DNA from: Pycnopodia helianthoides
Lineage: Eukaryota > Echinodermata > Asteroidea > Forcipulatida > Asteriidae
Reading direction: 5' to 3'
Length of the DNA stretch: 64,000 nucleotides
NCBI GenBank assembly: GCA_032158295.1
Contig: CM063255.1
Location: 13,730,094-13,794,093, forward strand
Positions within the stretch are counted from its first letter, which is position 1; each line of letters opens with the position of its first letter. Below the pieces are notes generated by a model, which was not told the origin of the DNA, ran no database searches, and saw nothing but the letters and a program-made list of their open reading frames with translations. Positions 35,944 through 48,331 of the stretch are shown piece after piece. A program made the translations under genes and the position numbers.

Positions 35944-35987
35944 GTCTCCTGACGATGACTAGAGCAAGCTAGTCGAAACGTTGAGAC
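35944..35987 (+). ncRNA. Hammerhead-ribozyme-like motif, probable remnant
   Basis: Helix I GTCTC (35944-35948) with GAGAC (35983-35987); core CTGACGA (35949-35955); helix II GACTAG with CTAGTC around loop AGCAAG (35957-35974); core GAAAC (35975-35979) then GTT before the helix I strand. One extra base (T35956) before helix II departs from the canonical fold. Very short self-complementary helix III (ACGT) is known in Penelope-type hammerheads. Function is unproven. Confidence 0.4.
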
Positions 35988-36077
35988 CAAAAGAACTCAC
36001 TCCGCGGCAGTGCAGTTAATTACGAGAAGTCCCCCCGATCCACAAAGCTAAAGTAGTACTGTAGCGTAAGTAGTCCA

Positions 36078-36242
36078 GGGGTCGATTTCACAAAACTCTT
36101 CCTACCTTAGGACTAGTCCTAGGCAATGCTAAGAGATAGGACTAGTCCTAAGTTAGGACCAGTACTTAGGACTAGTCCTATCTCTTAGCATTGCCTAGGA
36201 CTAGTCCTAAGTTAGGAAGAGATTTGTGAAATCGACCCCAGG
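36078..36242. mobile_element. Palindromic MITE (family F)
   Basis: Nearly perfect foldback with ends GGGGTCGATTTCACAAA and TTTGTGAAATCGACCCC, and repeated TTAGGACTAGTCCTA inside. No coding capacity. Confidence 0.95.
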
Positions 36243-36243
36243 C

Positions 36244-36432
36244 CGATTTCCTACCTATTTCCTAGGTAGTAGTTAATAAGCAGGACAGTTCTTTTCAGAA
36301 CTGAGAAGTCTCCCGAATTCCGAAAAAACCTACTCCGCGGTATTAGAATAAATAGCAAGATAAGTTCTCTAAAGAACAAATCTACATAGCAAGTAGATAT
36401 TATTTTTACACATGGTGTTACCGCAAACCGAA
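36244..36432 (-). repeat. Interspersed repeat, pair with 5340-5527
   Basis: Inverted copy of the 5340 repeat (TAATAAGCAGGACAGTTCTT, GTCTCCCGAATTCCGAAAA). It abuts the family F palindrome. Confidence 0.65.
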
Positions 36433-36867
36433 TATATACCACATGTTTATATTCAAGCTCGAAAGAGGAGGCATATAACCAACACGACGTATGAAGCTAA
36501 ACCACGAATGGTTGTTATTAAAATGCGCATGCGCAAAGCTTTGCTAGTCTTCTGCAGTCGTATGTTGTGTTTATTTTTGAGCAAATACTATTTACTGTAT
36601 TAAGCTAATTAACTTCCAACCCAGTCATATTCTGTCACGTAAATGCTTTGGGGTAATTATTAAGCGGTTTAGTAAACTGTTTGTACGGTTGGGTCACTCC
36701 TGGAGGTTTTTCACCCTGTGCTTGCATTATTTCCCATTTATAAACAGTGTGATTTAAATAATCTGAGGTGGGTTGACATTATAATGAATATGCATTTTTG
36801 CGGAAGTTGAACGCAGTGTTTTGCATCTCTATTTTTTAACACGAGAGGGCGCTAAACCTATCTGGGT

Positions 36868-37256
36868 GCACCACACTATTAACTCCCACAGCAACCAATC
36901 AATGCTAAATTGTTTGCTAAAATAATATTCAAAAATACTCAAAAAATATTTCAAAGTCTCTCAGCCTCTTGAAAACCAATCATTAACTTGTGGCAGTCAG
37001 CCGTTTGGAATTTTTGCTAATTACCCCAGAAAAAACACCCCCGAATGTGTGCTTTTTCCCAAACCGACTTGCTGCCAGTTTTCATGAGGCACTCCTCCAC
37101 AGAAACACAGAACCCCAGGTTGTGATAGATTCTTATAATTACACAATCTATTAATTGCATGACCCCCAAAACGTTACAATTCAAAAGTAACTGTGGGTTT
37201 ACAAATTATGATAATCAGCTAGCGTATGAATTGTTGCCTATTTAGTGTGGTGCACC
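36868..37256. mobile_element. Candidate MITE with 15-bp inverted ends
   Basis: Starts GGGTGCACCACACTA and ends with its exact complement TAGTGTGGTGCACCC. The interior is non-coding. Target duplication is not clear. Confidence 0.6.
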
Positions 37257-37259
37257 CCT

Positions 37260-39735
37260 CTGAACTATGGGGCTTCATCTTTCGTCACCACTGGGCTACT
37301 GCAGATATTATATCACAGACAAGTAATTTGTTTTTATATTTTTTTAAGAAGACAACAATAATAACAAGAAACAAATACTGCTAACAAAAACACGACATAT
37401 TCAGCAATTTTTAATCTTTTGGTCCGCTCTGGCCACGCCCTTTTATGCTCATTTTTTTTTATATAATTATTTTTTGCTTGAACCCGAGCAAGTTCAAAAT
37501 GGGAAAAATACTTTTTATACCGAACCTACTTTTTAGATGTTGGGGCTTCGAAGAGAGGGAGAGGACATACAATCATAGTTAGACTTATATATCTCAGAAT
37601 TATGAGTTAGCATTAATCATAACTATGAAATACCGGTATATCTCATATTATGATCTACAACAGTGATTGTTACTTGTGCCAATTAACTCATATTTATATG
37701 CAAGATAATAAGTCGTAACATACTGTAAAACTATGCCATAATTGTGAGATATCGGTCATAATGATTATTACGTTCAATTAAATTTTCTTTCTCTCTCAAT
37801 GTCCATTTGGCGCATCCGGTAGAAACAACAAACAAAGCAAAACAAATCGAAAACACAGTTTTCGCTCAATGCACTAAGTCATTATTTTGTTAAAATGAAA
37901 CAATATTTGTAGACCTACAGTTTAGCTCTAGTAAATAATAAAATGTCATGTCCAGGCAACAACTCAACTGCGACTTTTGCAGGACTGCCACTTCAGTGTG
38001 ACCATCTTTGACGATTTGTCTCGTAGTATCTCAAATGGTAGTTGACTGAAGGAATAGGCCGGTCTACAAAATTATTTAAATCAACTTTCGATACTATCAC
38101 AATGACGAAAAGATTATGCATTTTCACGTTGATGAGTTTTATTGTTTTAAGAGTCTTATAATTTGTAGGTTAATGTATACAACATCGATTAAAAAGAAAA
38201 GAATGTTTTGGATTGTTTAACAATTATTTTTTACTGTAGTGTCATAATACCAATGAAGATAGGGCATACTACATTTGGCTAGTTTAAATCCATTTACTAT
38301 TGTTTTGAATGTTTGTGACTGAAAACTTGTTACAAGTTGTTTGTGAAGCAATTTAATTGAAATCACGCAACTATTTACCGCCATCGCACCCGTCAGTTTG
38401 TTCTTTTTACAATAATTCTTACCGATCCATGGCTTTATATGGATGGTAACTTGTATACTTTTTAAAATTTAAAGTTTTCAACAAATGCAGAAAAGCTTAA
38501 TAAGTTATATATCACGGTTGAAGGAATTTTTTTGGCTTTCCTCTTTTTTATGTCTTTGCAGAAGTTGCATTTTCCATCCCCAACCTGGCAAACGGAACAA
38601 AAATCTAATATTAAACATCAAAATATATACGGGCACAAAATAATACGCGTGGAAGCACGTTCTCCAATGGTTTTCATCAAAGTTTGTATCACAACTTAGA
38701 CGTGATTATGACCAATTAATGTCCATGGCCAAATTTATTCAAAATTATAAAACATAGGGTGTCATTATGCTCCACACTCTTCCCGATCTCATGCAGAATA
38801 CATATATTGAGAACGGATGCCCAATAATTATTTACAATAAATCCCGTCCGACGTACGGTTAATTCTAGAACCAATTTGAAATTGGAAAACACCTTTTTAA
38901 TTAAAAATCAAAAGGTGCATCTTACAAATGTATGGAGGCGAACAGAATGAACCACATCTCCATATTCACAAATTGCCAACAGACTATTGTTGAGTCAATT
39001 ATATTGAAGCAGAATGAATGCACAATACAATATGATTTGCAACCTGGTTTGTGGCTTGTATTTTGAAGAACACATAATAAACAAACCCAATTTTGTTTAA
39101 AAGGCTTTGAGAATTGAAAACAAAATTAAAAACGCACGATCCGTTTTCGTCTTGATCTTGTATGTTTTTCACCAGGACCATCGCAATAGCATGTAAAAAC
39201 GACTGCATCGGATGCCATTTTGAATGTCGCACTAATTTGATCAAGTTGTTATTAATTCCCCCCCCCCATAGCCTAACCTATCAATCATCAGAAATAATTG
39301 AAAACTCGATGTACCGGGTATACAAAAACGGCTACCATAGAAAGATTATTGCCCATTTTCATGAAAACCACAATAAGTGTTCTGTGTGCTAGGCGTTTAT
39401 GCGGAGGTCCCTCACCCTTCCAACAACCAGTTGACTTTATTCGAGGTCTATATAAAACAAACAACAATACACTGTACATGGAGATCAATTAGGCAAACAT
39501 TTGTATTGGAAAATGTCATTCATAACTTTTATTGCAAGTTATCTCCTTCCTCCACCGTTGACAATAATCTTTGCCCAAGAAACTTAACTCTAGAATGTAA
39601 ATATGAAATGAAGATAAACACATAAAGCAGTTGAAACTATTACTGCATTCGGTGCATCTTTTTGCACAATCTTTATTTCTTTAATGATAGGCAAGTACTG
39701 TCTTATTCCATTATTGTTTCAATAAACATTGTTAA
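37260..39735. other. AT-rich DNA without recognised genes
   Basis: No exon or RNA gene could be supported. Contains a cluster of short palindromic words such as CATAACTATGA and TCATAATTATGA-like variants at 37580-37770 that recur at 60245-60420. Confidence 0.6.
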
Positions 39736-40099
39736 AGGAACATACAGAACCTGTTTTTGCTAACAAAACAGTTGCTGGCAGTGTAAGCACTTTATGTAAT
39801 CAACCATATACATAATCTGACAAACCTGTAGAAGTTTGAGATCGATCGGCCATCTGGGTCACGAGAAAAAAGTGAAAAACAAATCAACATTTGCATGAAA
39901 TCATATAGATTCAACAAATGAATAAAACGCTCACTGAGCGATAAACTCCAAACGGAAATTTAGTTTATTCATTTCTCATCAAATATGGCATTTCAGACAG
40001 AAATATTTCAAGAGATGTTTTCTACTATCATCATCATTAGACCGTGTAAGTTTAATATATTTTACAAGCTTTTTTTCTTACCAATTCTGTAATGTTCCT
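39736..40099. mobile_element. TTAA family C MITE, copy 1
   Basis: Flanked by TTAA on both sides. Ends AAGGAACATACAGAAC and AATTCTGTAATGTTCCTT are inverted repeats. The body has AGTTTATTCATTTCTCATCA opposite CAACAAATGAATAAA. Confidence 0.88.
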
Positions 40100-41796
40100 T
40101 TAAGTTGCAGTTGGAAATACATTGTACAAAGGTTTTGAATGATGCAAAGTAGCAATAGAGTTGTAGTTGTTTTCATTTTAATTACTATTTCTGTAATGTG
40201 GAAATTTTATAATGAGGATTATAAAACCATACTATATTTATGATCAATCTTTGATGGTGAGTTGTTTTATTTGTTACTTACAAGTAGTTTACAAAATTGA
40301 ATGTGGTACCCAATCTCCATTGATGCAATGTTTACATCTAACGTTTTTTAAAGATCCAAAATACTTACATCATAAAAGTATGGAACTTTAACCTAAAATT
40401 TAGAAATAATGTGAGTACATTTGTACATTTTGTCTTGGCAATGATACATAACACACATTGTCTGTGTCCAACTTGTACAACAGAAAAAATTGCTCATTGG
40501 ATTTAGGAAGGTTCAAGTGAATAATACTACAGAGACTGCTTGGTACCTTAAAATTATCTTTAAAACCAACCTTGCTTTTTAATTAATTTATTTTCCACAA
40601 ATAGAAACGATAATGCCATTGGAGGGACGAATTCATCTGCTCTGCAACTTGGCTACTTATGGCCTTGAATCTTGAACACCCATCTGTTTGTATCCAATGG
40701 AACAGGCTGATGAAAGAAAACAAAACAGAAATACATAGTTAGTTGAAATCAATAAAATCATCTAGAAAATATGAAATGAAAGTGGATGTGGGAAATTATT
40801 TGGGGCAGGGTAACACAAGTATACCAGAAGACACATTCATTTCCCCAAGTATTTATTTTCACTAAAGAAAAAACAACTGTTAACAAAATTATTGTTGGTA
40901 TAACCAAGCGGTCCTTAAGTGCCTGTAAACTTGCCTCAAAGTTGGTAGTTGTAATTTTCTTGTTAAGCTGTTTCATGATACAGATCTATTTGTTCATGAA
41001 TGTATGTCTTGTTTTTTCATCAGGTTTTTAGTTAAATTTGTATTAAAAATTGAATTTAGGCAAGTACTCACCATGGAAACAAAAATCTCAAAATACTCCA
41101 GGCATCATTCGCATATGTTTAGAATTCTTCCTGCAACTGGCCCCTGTGCTCTTTTAGCTGTCCATTGCATAATTTTCCCTCTGAAAAAGTTGACAGCTCA
41201 AAATGGGGCTACTGCCAGCCAAAGCATCCCACGAAAGATAGAACACATCGTCAAGCCCTTCCTCAGACTCAACCAGGTCAGCTACTAAAGGACACTGTGA
41301 ACAAAATAAATGGAAGAATAGTCAAGACAAAAAACAACTACATACACAATGGAGGTTTCATACATGTAGGTGTGGTTTATCTAGATGATCAAAGGATCAG
41401 ACCTGAAGCTGACACTGATGATCAATGTGTTGTTGTCACTAATGTCAGTTAATGGGCAAAGCGCTTAGACAAGACAAGTGAATGAGCAACACTCTTTATT
41501 TTCTACACTTTAATCCCGTTCTAAAAGTATTGTTCTAAAAGCATTGTATATAACATACTTCTTCTCATCTTCCATTGTATAGACCTACCTAAAATAACCC
41601 AAACTAACCAGTGTCTCTAGCTTTGCTAGTAAGTTTTCCTGTTGTCTGTTCTGGGCATTTTTTTCTGTAATCTTTTTAATCTTTTCCCAATAGTTTCTGT
41701 CACTCCAGTACGCTTGCATTGATTGTGTTGCATTCTTTTAACCTCTGAGAATGACTCTGAGAAGCCTTGTGTATGGTTGCAGTTAGCTTAACATCA
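40100..41796. other. Unassigned sequence before the satellite
   Basis: Two overlapping short ORFs (41004-41288, 41165-41452) have no recognisable domain or splice context. Otherwise nothing is seen. Confidence 0.5.
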
Positions 41797-42831
41797 GTTG
41801 TGTATGGTTGTTACACTACATCACGTATGAAGCGTTGTGCATGGTTGTAGTTTCCCATTGAATTGTGTATGGTTGTTACACTACACATCGTATGAAGCCT
41901 AGTGCATGGTTGTAGTTTCCCATTAAGTTGTGTATGGTTGTTACACTACACAACGTATGAAGCATAGTGCATGGTTGTACTTTCCCATCGTCCATGAGTT
42001 GTGTATGGTTGTTACACTACACAACGTATGAAGCGTTGTGCATGGTTGTAGTTTCCCATTGAGTTGTGTACGGTTGTTACACTACACAACGTATGAAGCC
42101 TAGTGCATGGTTGTAGTTTCCCATTGAGTTGTGTATGGTTGTTACACTACACAACGTATGAAGCGTTGTGCATGGTTGTAGTTTCCCTTTGAGTTGTGTA
42201 TGGTTGTTACACTACACAACGTATGAAGCGTTGTGCATGGTTGTAGTTTCCCATTGAATTGTGTATGGTTGTTACACTACACAACGTATGAAGCGTTGTG
42301 CATGGTTGTAGTTTCCCTTTGAGTTGTGTATGGTTGTTACACTACACAACGTATGTAGCGTTGTGCATGGTTGTAGTTTCCCATTGAATTGTGTATGGTT
42401 GTTACACTACACAACGTATGAAGCGTTGTGCATGGTTGTAGTTTCCCTTTGAGTTGTGTATGGTTGTTACACTACACAACGTATGAAGCGTTGTGCATGG
42501 TTGTAGTTTCCCTTTGAGTTGTGTATGGTTGTTACACTACACAACGTATGAAGCGTTGTGCATGGTTGTAGTTTCCCATTGAATTGTGTATGGTTGTTAC
42601 ACTACACAACGTATGAAGCGTTGTGCATGGTTGTAGTTTCCCATTGAGTTGTGTATGGTTGTTACACTACACAACGTATGAAGCGTTGTGCATGGTTGTA
42701 GTTTCCCATTATTGAGTTGTGTATGGTTGTTACACTACACATCGTATGAAGCATAGTGCATGGTTGTAGTTTCCCATTGAGTTGTGTACACTACACAACG
42801 TATGAAGCCATGTGCATGGTTGGTTGGAACA
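41797..42831. repeat. 65-bp satellite array, 15 units plus a partial
   Basis: Units start GTTGTGTATGGTTGTTACAC or ATTGTG at 41797, 41862, 41927, 41998, 42063 and then every 65 bases to 42648, then 42716 and 42781. Two units are longer by 6 and 3 bases and the last is deleted internally. Each unit has an inverted repeat GTTGTGTA/TACACAAC and two related halves (ATGGTTGTTAC and ATGGTTGTAGT). Between 42193 and 42453 two unit types alternate. Confidence 0.98.
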
Positions 42832-44342
42832 ATGATTTATGGGGCCAACAATGAGGCCTAACCATGATCATGCCATGATTCACTTATGATAGCACACCAC
42901 CTGGAAATACTTGAATCCCTCTTTTACTTAATACTAATACTATAGTTTTAGTTTTAGTATTTTTAAAATCTTTTTTTTAGTACATCACCACAATCACAAA
43001 CTTGCCACTCTGCAAGTCCAATTGTCACAACAAAAATTAACTTAAATTAAGTCAATTGTAAACTAAAAACACATAAAACTATTGTATTTTAGTTAAATGT
43101 ATTTTCAGAAGCAATAATTACTACACTGAAACTTACTAACCTACTTCATTACTCAGTAGTTTGCTGACTGATCCAGTCATTTCTTTGTTGATACTCACGG
43201 TCGTCTCTCTACAGCCCTGCCATTTTTAATTATGCACAGTCTAGTCTGGTTACACTTTCCAATGGCACGTTTTCACGCGCGTACTACGTTGTGGGGTCAG
43301 AATTATAATAATAACATTAATATTCATGATTCTCATCATCACTACAGAGAAAACGACACGGGTAAGAGACTAACCAAAACGCTGGCTCCAACAGCACACA
43401 CGTCATTAGTACATCTGCTGAGAAACAGGGAACCAGTGGCAGCTACCATAGAACGTGCATGGTTGTGGTTCGTGGTTTAGCTTCATATGTCTGTTTGGTT
43501 ATATATCTCCGAAAGAGGCGACCAAGAGAGCATCAATTGTCATTTATTACCGAGTAGATGGTGCTAATCAAATAGTTTCCAATTCGCTGAAAAGAAATTT
43601 GTCATTTTAAAACATTGTTGTTTAACCTCATTGGTTACATTATATTTTGATATGAGCTTGACGTGAACAAAATACCATTTACAGTTTGATTGTATTAATT
43701 GATTCAACTACACGTAAATTGTTAAACGATTTAATCAAAACATAAAGACATGAGTCTGGTTCCTCCAGCCAGACTGCCGATTCGATAGCGATTTAAAGGG
43801 AACAAACGTAAGAACAAGACCGGTATGTACAATGTAAAAAGATACACAACATTGTACATACTGTTGCACTGTGTGTAGAGAATTTGTCTAAAGTAAACGT
43901 AACACTTTTATTATTTAGTGAGTAGTGTTTTGGATTTCGAAGTTCAAATCAAAGGTTTTTGTCGGTGATCAAAGTGTGCATTTCAGGTCTTTTTAAACTG
44001 AGCTGTAGTGGTATGTAGTTTAACTTACATTGAATTATCGACATCGTGCAAGTAATGACAAGTCAATGTGACATAACACATGATAAATAAAGACTTAAAC
44101 TTTTTACCTTTTTTTAGTGTAACAGTTATAAATAATAACAACATTAATTTAGTTGTATATGTTTTTACTTTTTGTGGCATTGCATGGTGAGGTATCAATG
44201 TATATTCGGTTTGCAGTAACACTGGTCATTTTACCAGACAAGTTCGCAAGCATCGTAAACAGTGCCAATATGCTGTACTCTCTCCACTTCCAAGTTCTTG
44301 GCCCTACGCCCCAAACATGCAAAATGGCCCAAGTCCACTTAC
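42832..44342. other. No gene recognised
   Basis: AT-rich sequence. A short segment around 44195-44222 (TATTCGGTTTGCAGTAACAC) matches the repeat found at 36244 and 48340. ORFs here are short and without domain signs. Confidence 0.55.
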
Positions 44343-44834
44343 CCTAGCCCGCCTTGTTGGGCTGTTATGGCTCTCTTTTAAAGGAACATTACAGAATTGG
44401 TTTTTGCTAACAAAACAGTTGCTGGCAGTGTAAGCACTTTATGTAATCCACCATACATAAACTGACAAACCTGTAGAAGTTTGAGATCTGATGGGTCACA
44501 AGAAAATAGTGAAAAACCGATTACACATTTGCATGAAATCATATAGATTCAACAAATGAATAAAACACTCACTGAGCGATAAACTCCAATCGGAATATTA
44601 GTTTATTCATTTCTCATCAAATATGACATTTCAGACAGAAATATTTCAAGGGATGTTTTCTACTATCATCATTAGACCGTGTAAGTTTTGTGTAAATCTG
44701 TGATCAAAAGTATATTTTACAAGTTTTTTTCTTACCAATTCTGTAATGTTCCTTTAACATCGGTCTTATGTAATGGTGAGTGTTATAAGACCGATGTTTA
44801 AAGAGAGCCATAACAGCCCAACAATGTGGGCTAC
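44343..44834. mobile_element. Palindrome split by TTAA family C copy 2
   Basis: Outer arms TGTTGGGCTGTTATGGCTCT and AGAGCCATAACAGCCCAACA. The centre is a hairpin, CATCGGTCTTAT with ATAAGACCGATG. The left arm is interrupted at TTAA by the family C element at 44382-44753. Confidence 0.9.
44382..44753. mobile_element. TTAA family C MITE, copy 2
   Basis: Inverted ends AGGAACATTACAGAATTGG and CCAATTCTGTAATGTTCCT with TTAA at 44378-44381 and 44754-44757. Highly similar to the copy at 39736-40099. Confidence 0.92.
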
Positions 44835-45001
44835 ACTTACCCATACAATACGCAGCTATAACAAGTTGAAATATTGTGCTGGTTTGATTTTGTGAAATTG
44901 TAGAGATTAGTCAAAGTTAAAGAGAATAGCCTGGTCTTATAGGCCTATCCAGTAAGTGTAATAATCAGCTTTATTTTTTTTCGAAGAAATGCAGCGTGTA
45001 G

Positions 45002-45268
45002 ATGTCCGAACCTGAAACAAAGACACTGGACAGAGTTAGAATGGGGCCTGATAGAAAGATGGAGGAAGATCCGGAGAAAGACTGCTCTTCAGAGCGGGAG
45101 TTGGTGATGCCTCAGATGGTGGTTGCTATGGGAGACGAAAGCAGCGACGATAATGCGAGTGAAGAGGAAGGGGAGGGAGGGATGGGACCACAGGGAGATG
45201 GCTATATGCTGTTGCCATCGGATGCGGACCAGGACATGCAGGATGAAGCTCCTGAGACTCTGAATGAA
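45002..45268 (+). CDS. MEA1: MEA1 exon 1
   Basis: 89 codons ending ETLNE at a GTAAGT donor. Strongly acidic. Confidence 0.85.
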
Positions 45269-46437
45269 GTAAGTAAATTACAAAATGCCAACAGCAAACC
45301 GTCCTGATGTGAAAACAGAACGTGTGTGTCAGGAAATGTCTTGTGGAAGTTTTTAATTAATTTAATAATAAATAATAACATCAGGCATTTTTTAGGCGCT
45401 TTTAAACCACTTCCATCCACGTGCTGTCACTAACACTACCCTTAATCAATGTGGCTAAAGCAGTCATCAAAGCATCTCAACTCCTTTGGAGTATGCAGCA
45501 CCAGCAGCCAAATTGGCACAAATTTTGCTAATCATTCACATCAACAACCTCTACTATGGCACCATTTGCTTTGTCCTTCGAATGGGACATTAAGCCGTTG
45601 TACAAAAACAAATACAGTTTTACAAGAAAGGAAAATTAAAATCCTCAGGCAAAATCAAACAAGCCTAGCCAAATGGTATCAACTATGATACAGAAATGTG
45701 TACAAGTTAAAAAAGAATGAATATACACCATTAGATTATTCCTACTTAACGTCACACACTGTGAATTCAGCCATCTTTACAGGCAATAAAGAGTTATTTT
45801 ATAAATGTACAACTGTGCGTTTTTCGTAAATACCGTGTGTGACACGCAGAAGTTCTATCAAATTCCTTGCATGATTGGTTGGTGAACCACTTAACCGCAG
45901 AAAAATTTGAACGCTTGACGCGGCCCAAACTCAACTTTCTAGTAAAGGTGGCTATCAGAAAGTATCTGTAAGCTGTGCATTCAAAAACCTAAAGGTGTGG
46001 AAGAGAACATAATAGAGCCACAGGTCCTGTAATTTTGACAGGAGGTGGGGTTTTGCAAAGAAAAACAAAAACGTTCTATTTGTATTTGTTTTTATGCACA
46101 GATGTTGGATGAGGTTGAGTTTCCTACAAGCTCTAGTGGCCATTCTCAACATCAGCAGCTTCAGCTTCCCCCTCACCTCTCTAAACTCATGCCCACGGAG
46201 ATCCCCACCCAGGACCCTGTCACCATCGTGTCATACACCGACACAACCAAATCACTCCAGGAGCGGCGGCAAGTCATGGCTGAGGACGATGAGATACAGA
46301 AAGCCATGGCCGGGGTGTCGCTGCCCGGACTAGCCATGCCCCCATGGGCGAGGGCCCAGGGAGATGAGGGGTGGAAGGAACAGCTGAACATGATGATGCA
46401 GGGAAAGGATGAAAAGAGGAGAGAATCCAAATCATGA
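45002..46437 (+). CDS. MEA1: MEA1 (male-enhanced antigen 1) homologue, 2 exons
   Basis: Exons 45002-45268 and 46102-46437 join in phase 0 (GTAAGT donor, TTTTTATGCACAG acceptor) into 200 residues. The C-terminal block IQKAMAGVSLPGLAMPPWAR, followed by GDEGWKEQL, matches the MEA1 signature (MAGVSLP, P.WAR, W at fixed spacing) and the length is close to human MEA1 (185). The N-terminal half is acidic (SSDDNASEEEGEGG) and disordered-looking, as in the family. The biochemical role of MEA1 is not established; it was named from testis expression in mammals. An in-frame TAG directly precedes the ATG, fixing the start. A short out-of-frame ATG ORF (44989-45015) overlaps it unless it lies in a 5' UTR intron. 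Confidence 0.86.
46102..46437 (+). CDS. MEA1: MEA1 exon 2
   Basis: 111 codons plus TGA, carrying the conserved MAGVSLP...PPWAR block. Confidence 0.88.
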   Translation: MLDEVEFPTSSSGHSQHQQLQLPPHLSKLMPTEIPTQDPVTIVSYTDTTKSLQERRQVMAEDDEIQKAMAGVSLPGLAMPPWARAQGDEGWKEQLNMMMQGKDEKRRESKS

Positions 46438-46509
46438 ACAAGTCTGGATGCCTGAAATCTGAAAACATGTCTTCACAAATTACTCAAGATACTGTGCCCG
46501 TATCTCTTT

Positions 46510-46725
46510 TCCTAATTTAAATGCAGAGCTGCCAACATCTGCATCTTGCAATCCGGGAGATTTTGTACAACAGTCAGGGAAATATTTAGAACTATGTTTA
46601 GCATAATAGGGAAAAAGTTTCCATAATCTGGGAGATTTTGTAAATTTGTTCATCAGACCATGGAAAGTTTGGTTTATTTTCATGGAACTTTCTGCAGAAT
46701 CAGGGAGAGTTGGCAGCTCTGCCGT
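46510..46725 (-). repeat. Interspersed repeat, inverted pair with 48756-48945
   Basis: Shares GAGCTGCCAACATCTGCA-like ends, AAATCTCCC, TGATGAACAAATTT and GAAAATAAACCAA (minus strand) with the plus-strand copy at 48756. Confidence 0.7.
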
Positions 46726-47516
46726 TGGAATCATCTCTACCAGTACTGCACAGCCCTAGCAACCATGCTTGGCATCAGCCATTAGGGCATGGTATTATCC
46801 CCATGCACTGACATCAACAGTGGCTGCTGTCTGCCCATGCACTGCCAATTCGGTATTAAAAATGCTTGTAAAGATATCGGTGCACGCCTAAGAGCATGTG
46901 CATCACCTAAAAAGCGCACCGCATAGTAACAAACATTGAAATGGCCCAAGCGAGATTTACTGTGTGGTGATGTCAAGTGAATTGGATCAATACATTCACT
47001 TGTTGAAACACTCCTAAAGTGGTTTCATGTAGGCCGGACTTTAAACAAAATTATAATCTTTGGAAAACTGCTTACGTAGGCCCTAATGGTAGATTAGTTC
47101 CAGTACAATTTGTTGTGTACATGTATGTCATGAGATGGAAGTAGCATCTTGTAAGTGGTGAGGGTGTCACTTCCTAACTTTGTATCCGAGTTCAGCGATT
47201 TTTCATTTACATTATGTTTACAAAAGGCTTACAAGTGCATTTTTGGTAACACTTGCTAAATAATATACAAGCTGAAGAAGTAATCTGAAATTTGTCTACA
47301 TTGTTTCATTTCATTTGATTGATTCGTGCATCAAAGAAATAGACTGTTCAAGTCTTGCACAACTCGAACGAAGACTATATTTTTCTATATCAAATTTTCT
47401 TTTTAAATTCCATGAAAAGACTAAATTTTTGGGGAAAAAAATACCTACAGTAGTTCGGTATTAATTCAGTTTCAATTTGTATACAATACCAATAATTTGT
47501 TAAAATTGACATTAAA

Positions 47517-47875
47517 ACAACAGCAGCAGAGTCAGCAGCAGAGTCAGCAGCAGAGTTTGGGTTCGAATCCCGGTCATGACACTTGTGCCCTTGAGCAAGG
47601 CACTTAACCATAATTGCTTTGTAAAAAGTTGGGAAGGTAGTGCATTCTGCTCTACCAGCCAGGCTCCTAGTGGATGATACCCCATGCCAATATCCTTACT
47701 GACTGTGAAGGGGGTATCCCTGCATCATCCCCAGGAGTAGGTGGAACCGTGCCCCTGGTGATAGTTGATTTGGGTCGACAGCCCAAATCAGTTAAGTGTA
47801 GCCCTCACCTTGAAGTGGCCGTCCAGCCTTGTGAGTTGGGCAATATCTCATTAAAAAAAATTAAATACACAATTT
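47517..47875 (+). mobile_element. SINE-1 related copy with CAGCAGCAGAGT run
   Basis: A (CAGCAGCAGAGT)3 run replaces the box A half. GGGTTCGAATCCCGGTCATG and ACACTTGTGCCCTTGAGCAA follow. The tail, GTGAGTTGGGCAATATCTCA plus A-rich, differs from other copies. Confidence 0.7.
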
Positions 47876-48331
47876 TTCAGAGAACACCAACCCTTTTGGA
47901 CACATCATACATATTGTACATGACAACAGGTCGCAACATACAGAAATATACTTGGACTACATGTATATCAGAAACATTATTGTTTTCCATCATATCTGTT
48001 GGTGTCCGTGTTATTGAAAACACAGTATTTCACTCTCGATGCATTGTCTGGGTCGAGCATTTGTGCTGCCTGGTCGAAGGCGGCCTTTTTGCGATTAGGT
48101 GTAATGAGTGTCAGATGGGCAACATTCTTAGTTGTTTATGAGTAGCCGGAAGTGGAGGTCAAATCTTATTCTCAGCAAAGTTTGTTAAATTACTTTCCCA
48201 ACAATTTGATATAATTTTTATAGCCATAAACTACATTATTTGAAGAAACAAAATTGCGCACATGTAAAACTCAATATGGTTCAAATACGCGCGAGACTTG
48301 CGTAGTCTATTGTGAGTAGCTTTTGAAACTT

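Noticed and set aside
41004..41452. Two overlapping ORFs of 94-95 codons
   Set aside because: No recognisable domain and no matching splice sites; likely chance.
41797..42831. CRISPR-like regular array
   Set aside because: The whole 65-base unit repeats with no unique spacers; it is satellite DNA in a eukaryotic genome.
47674..48141. 155-codon ORF
   Set aside because: Its first third is SINE-derived sequence and no domain, splice context or codon pattern supports it.
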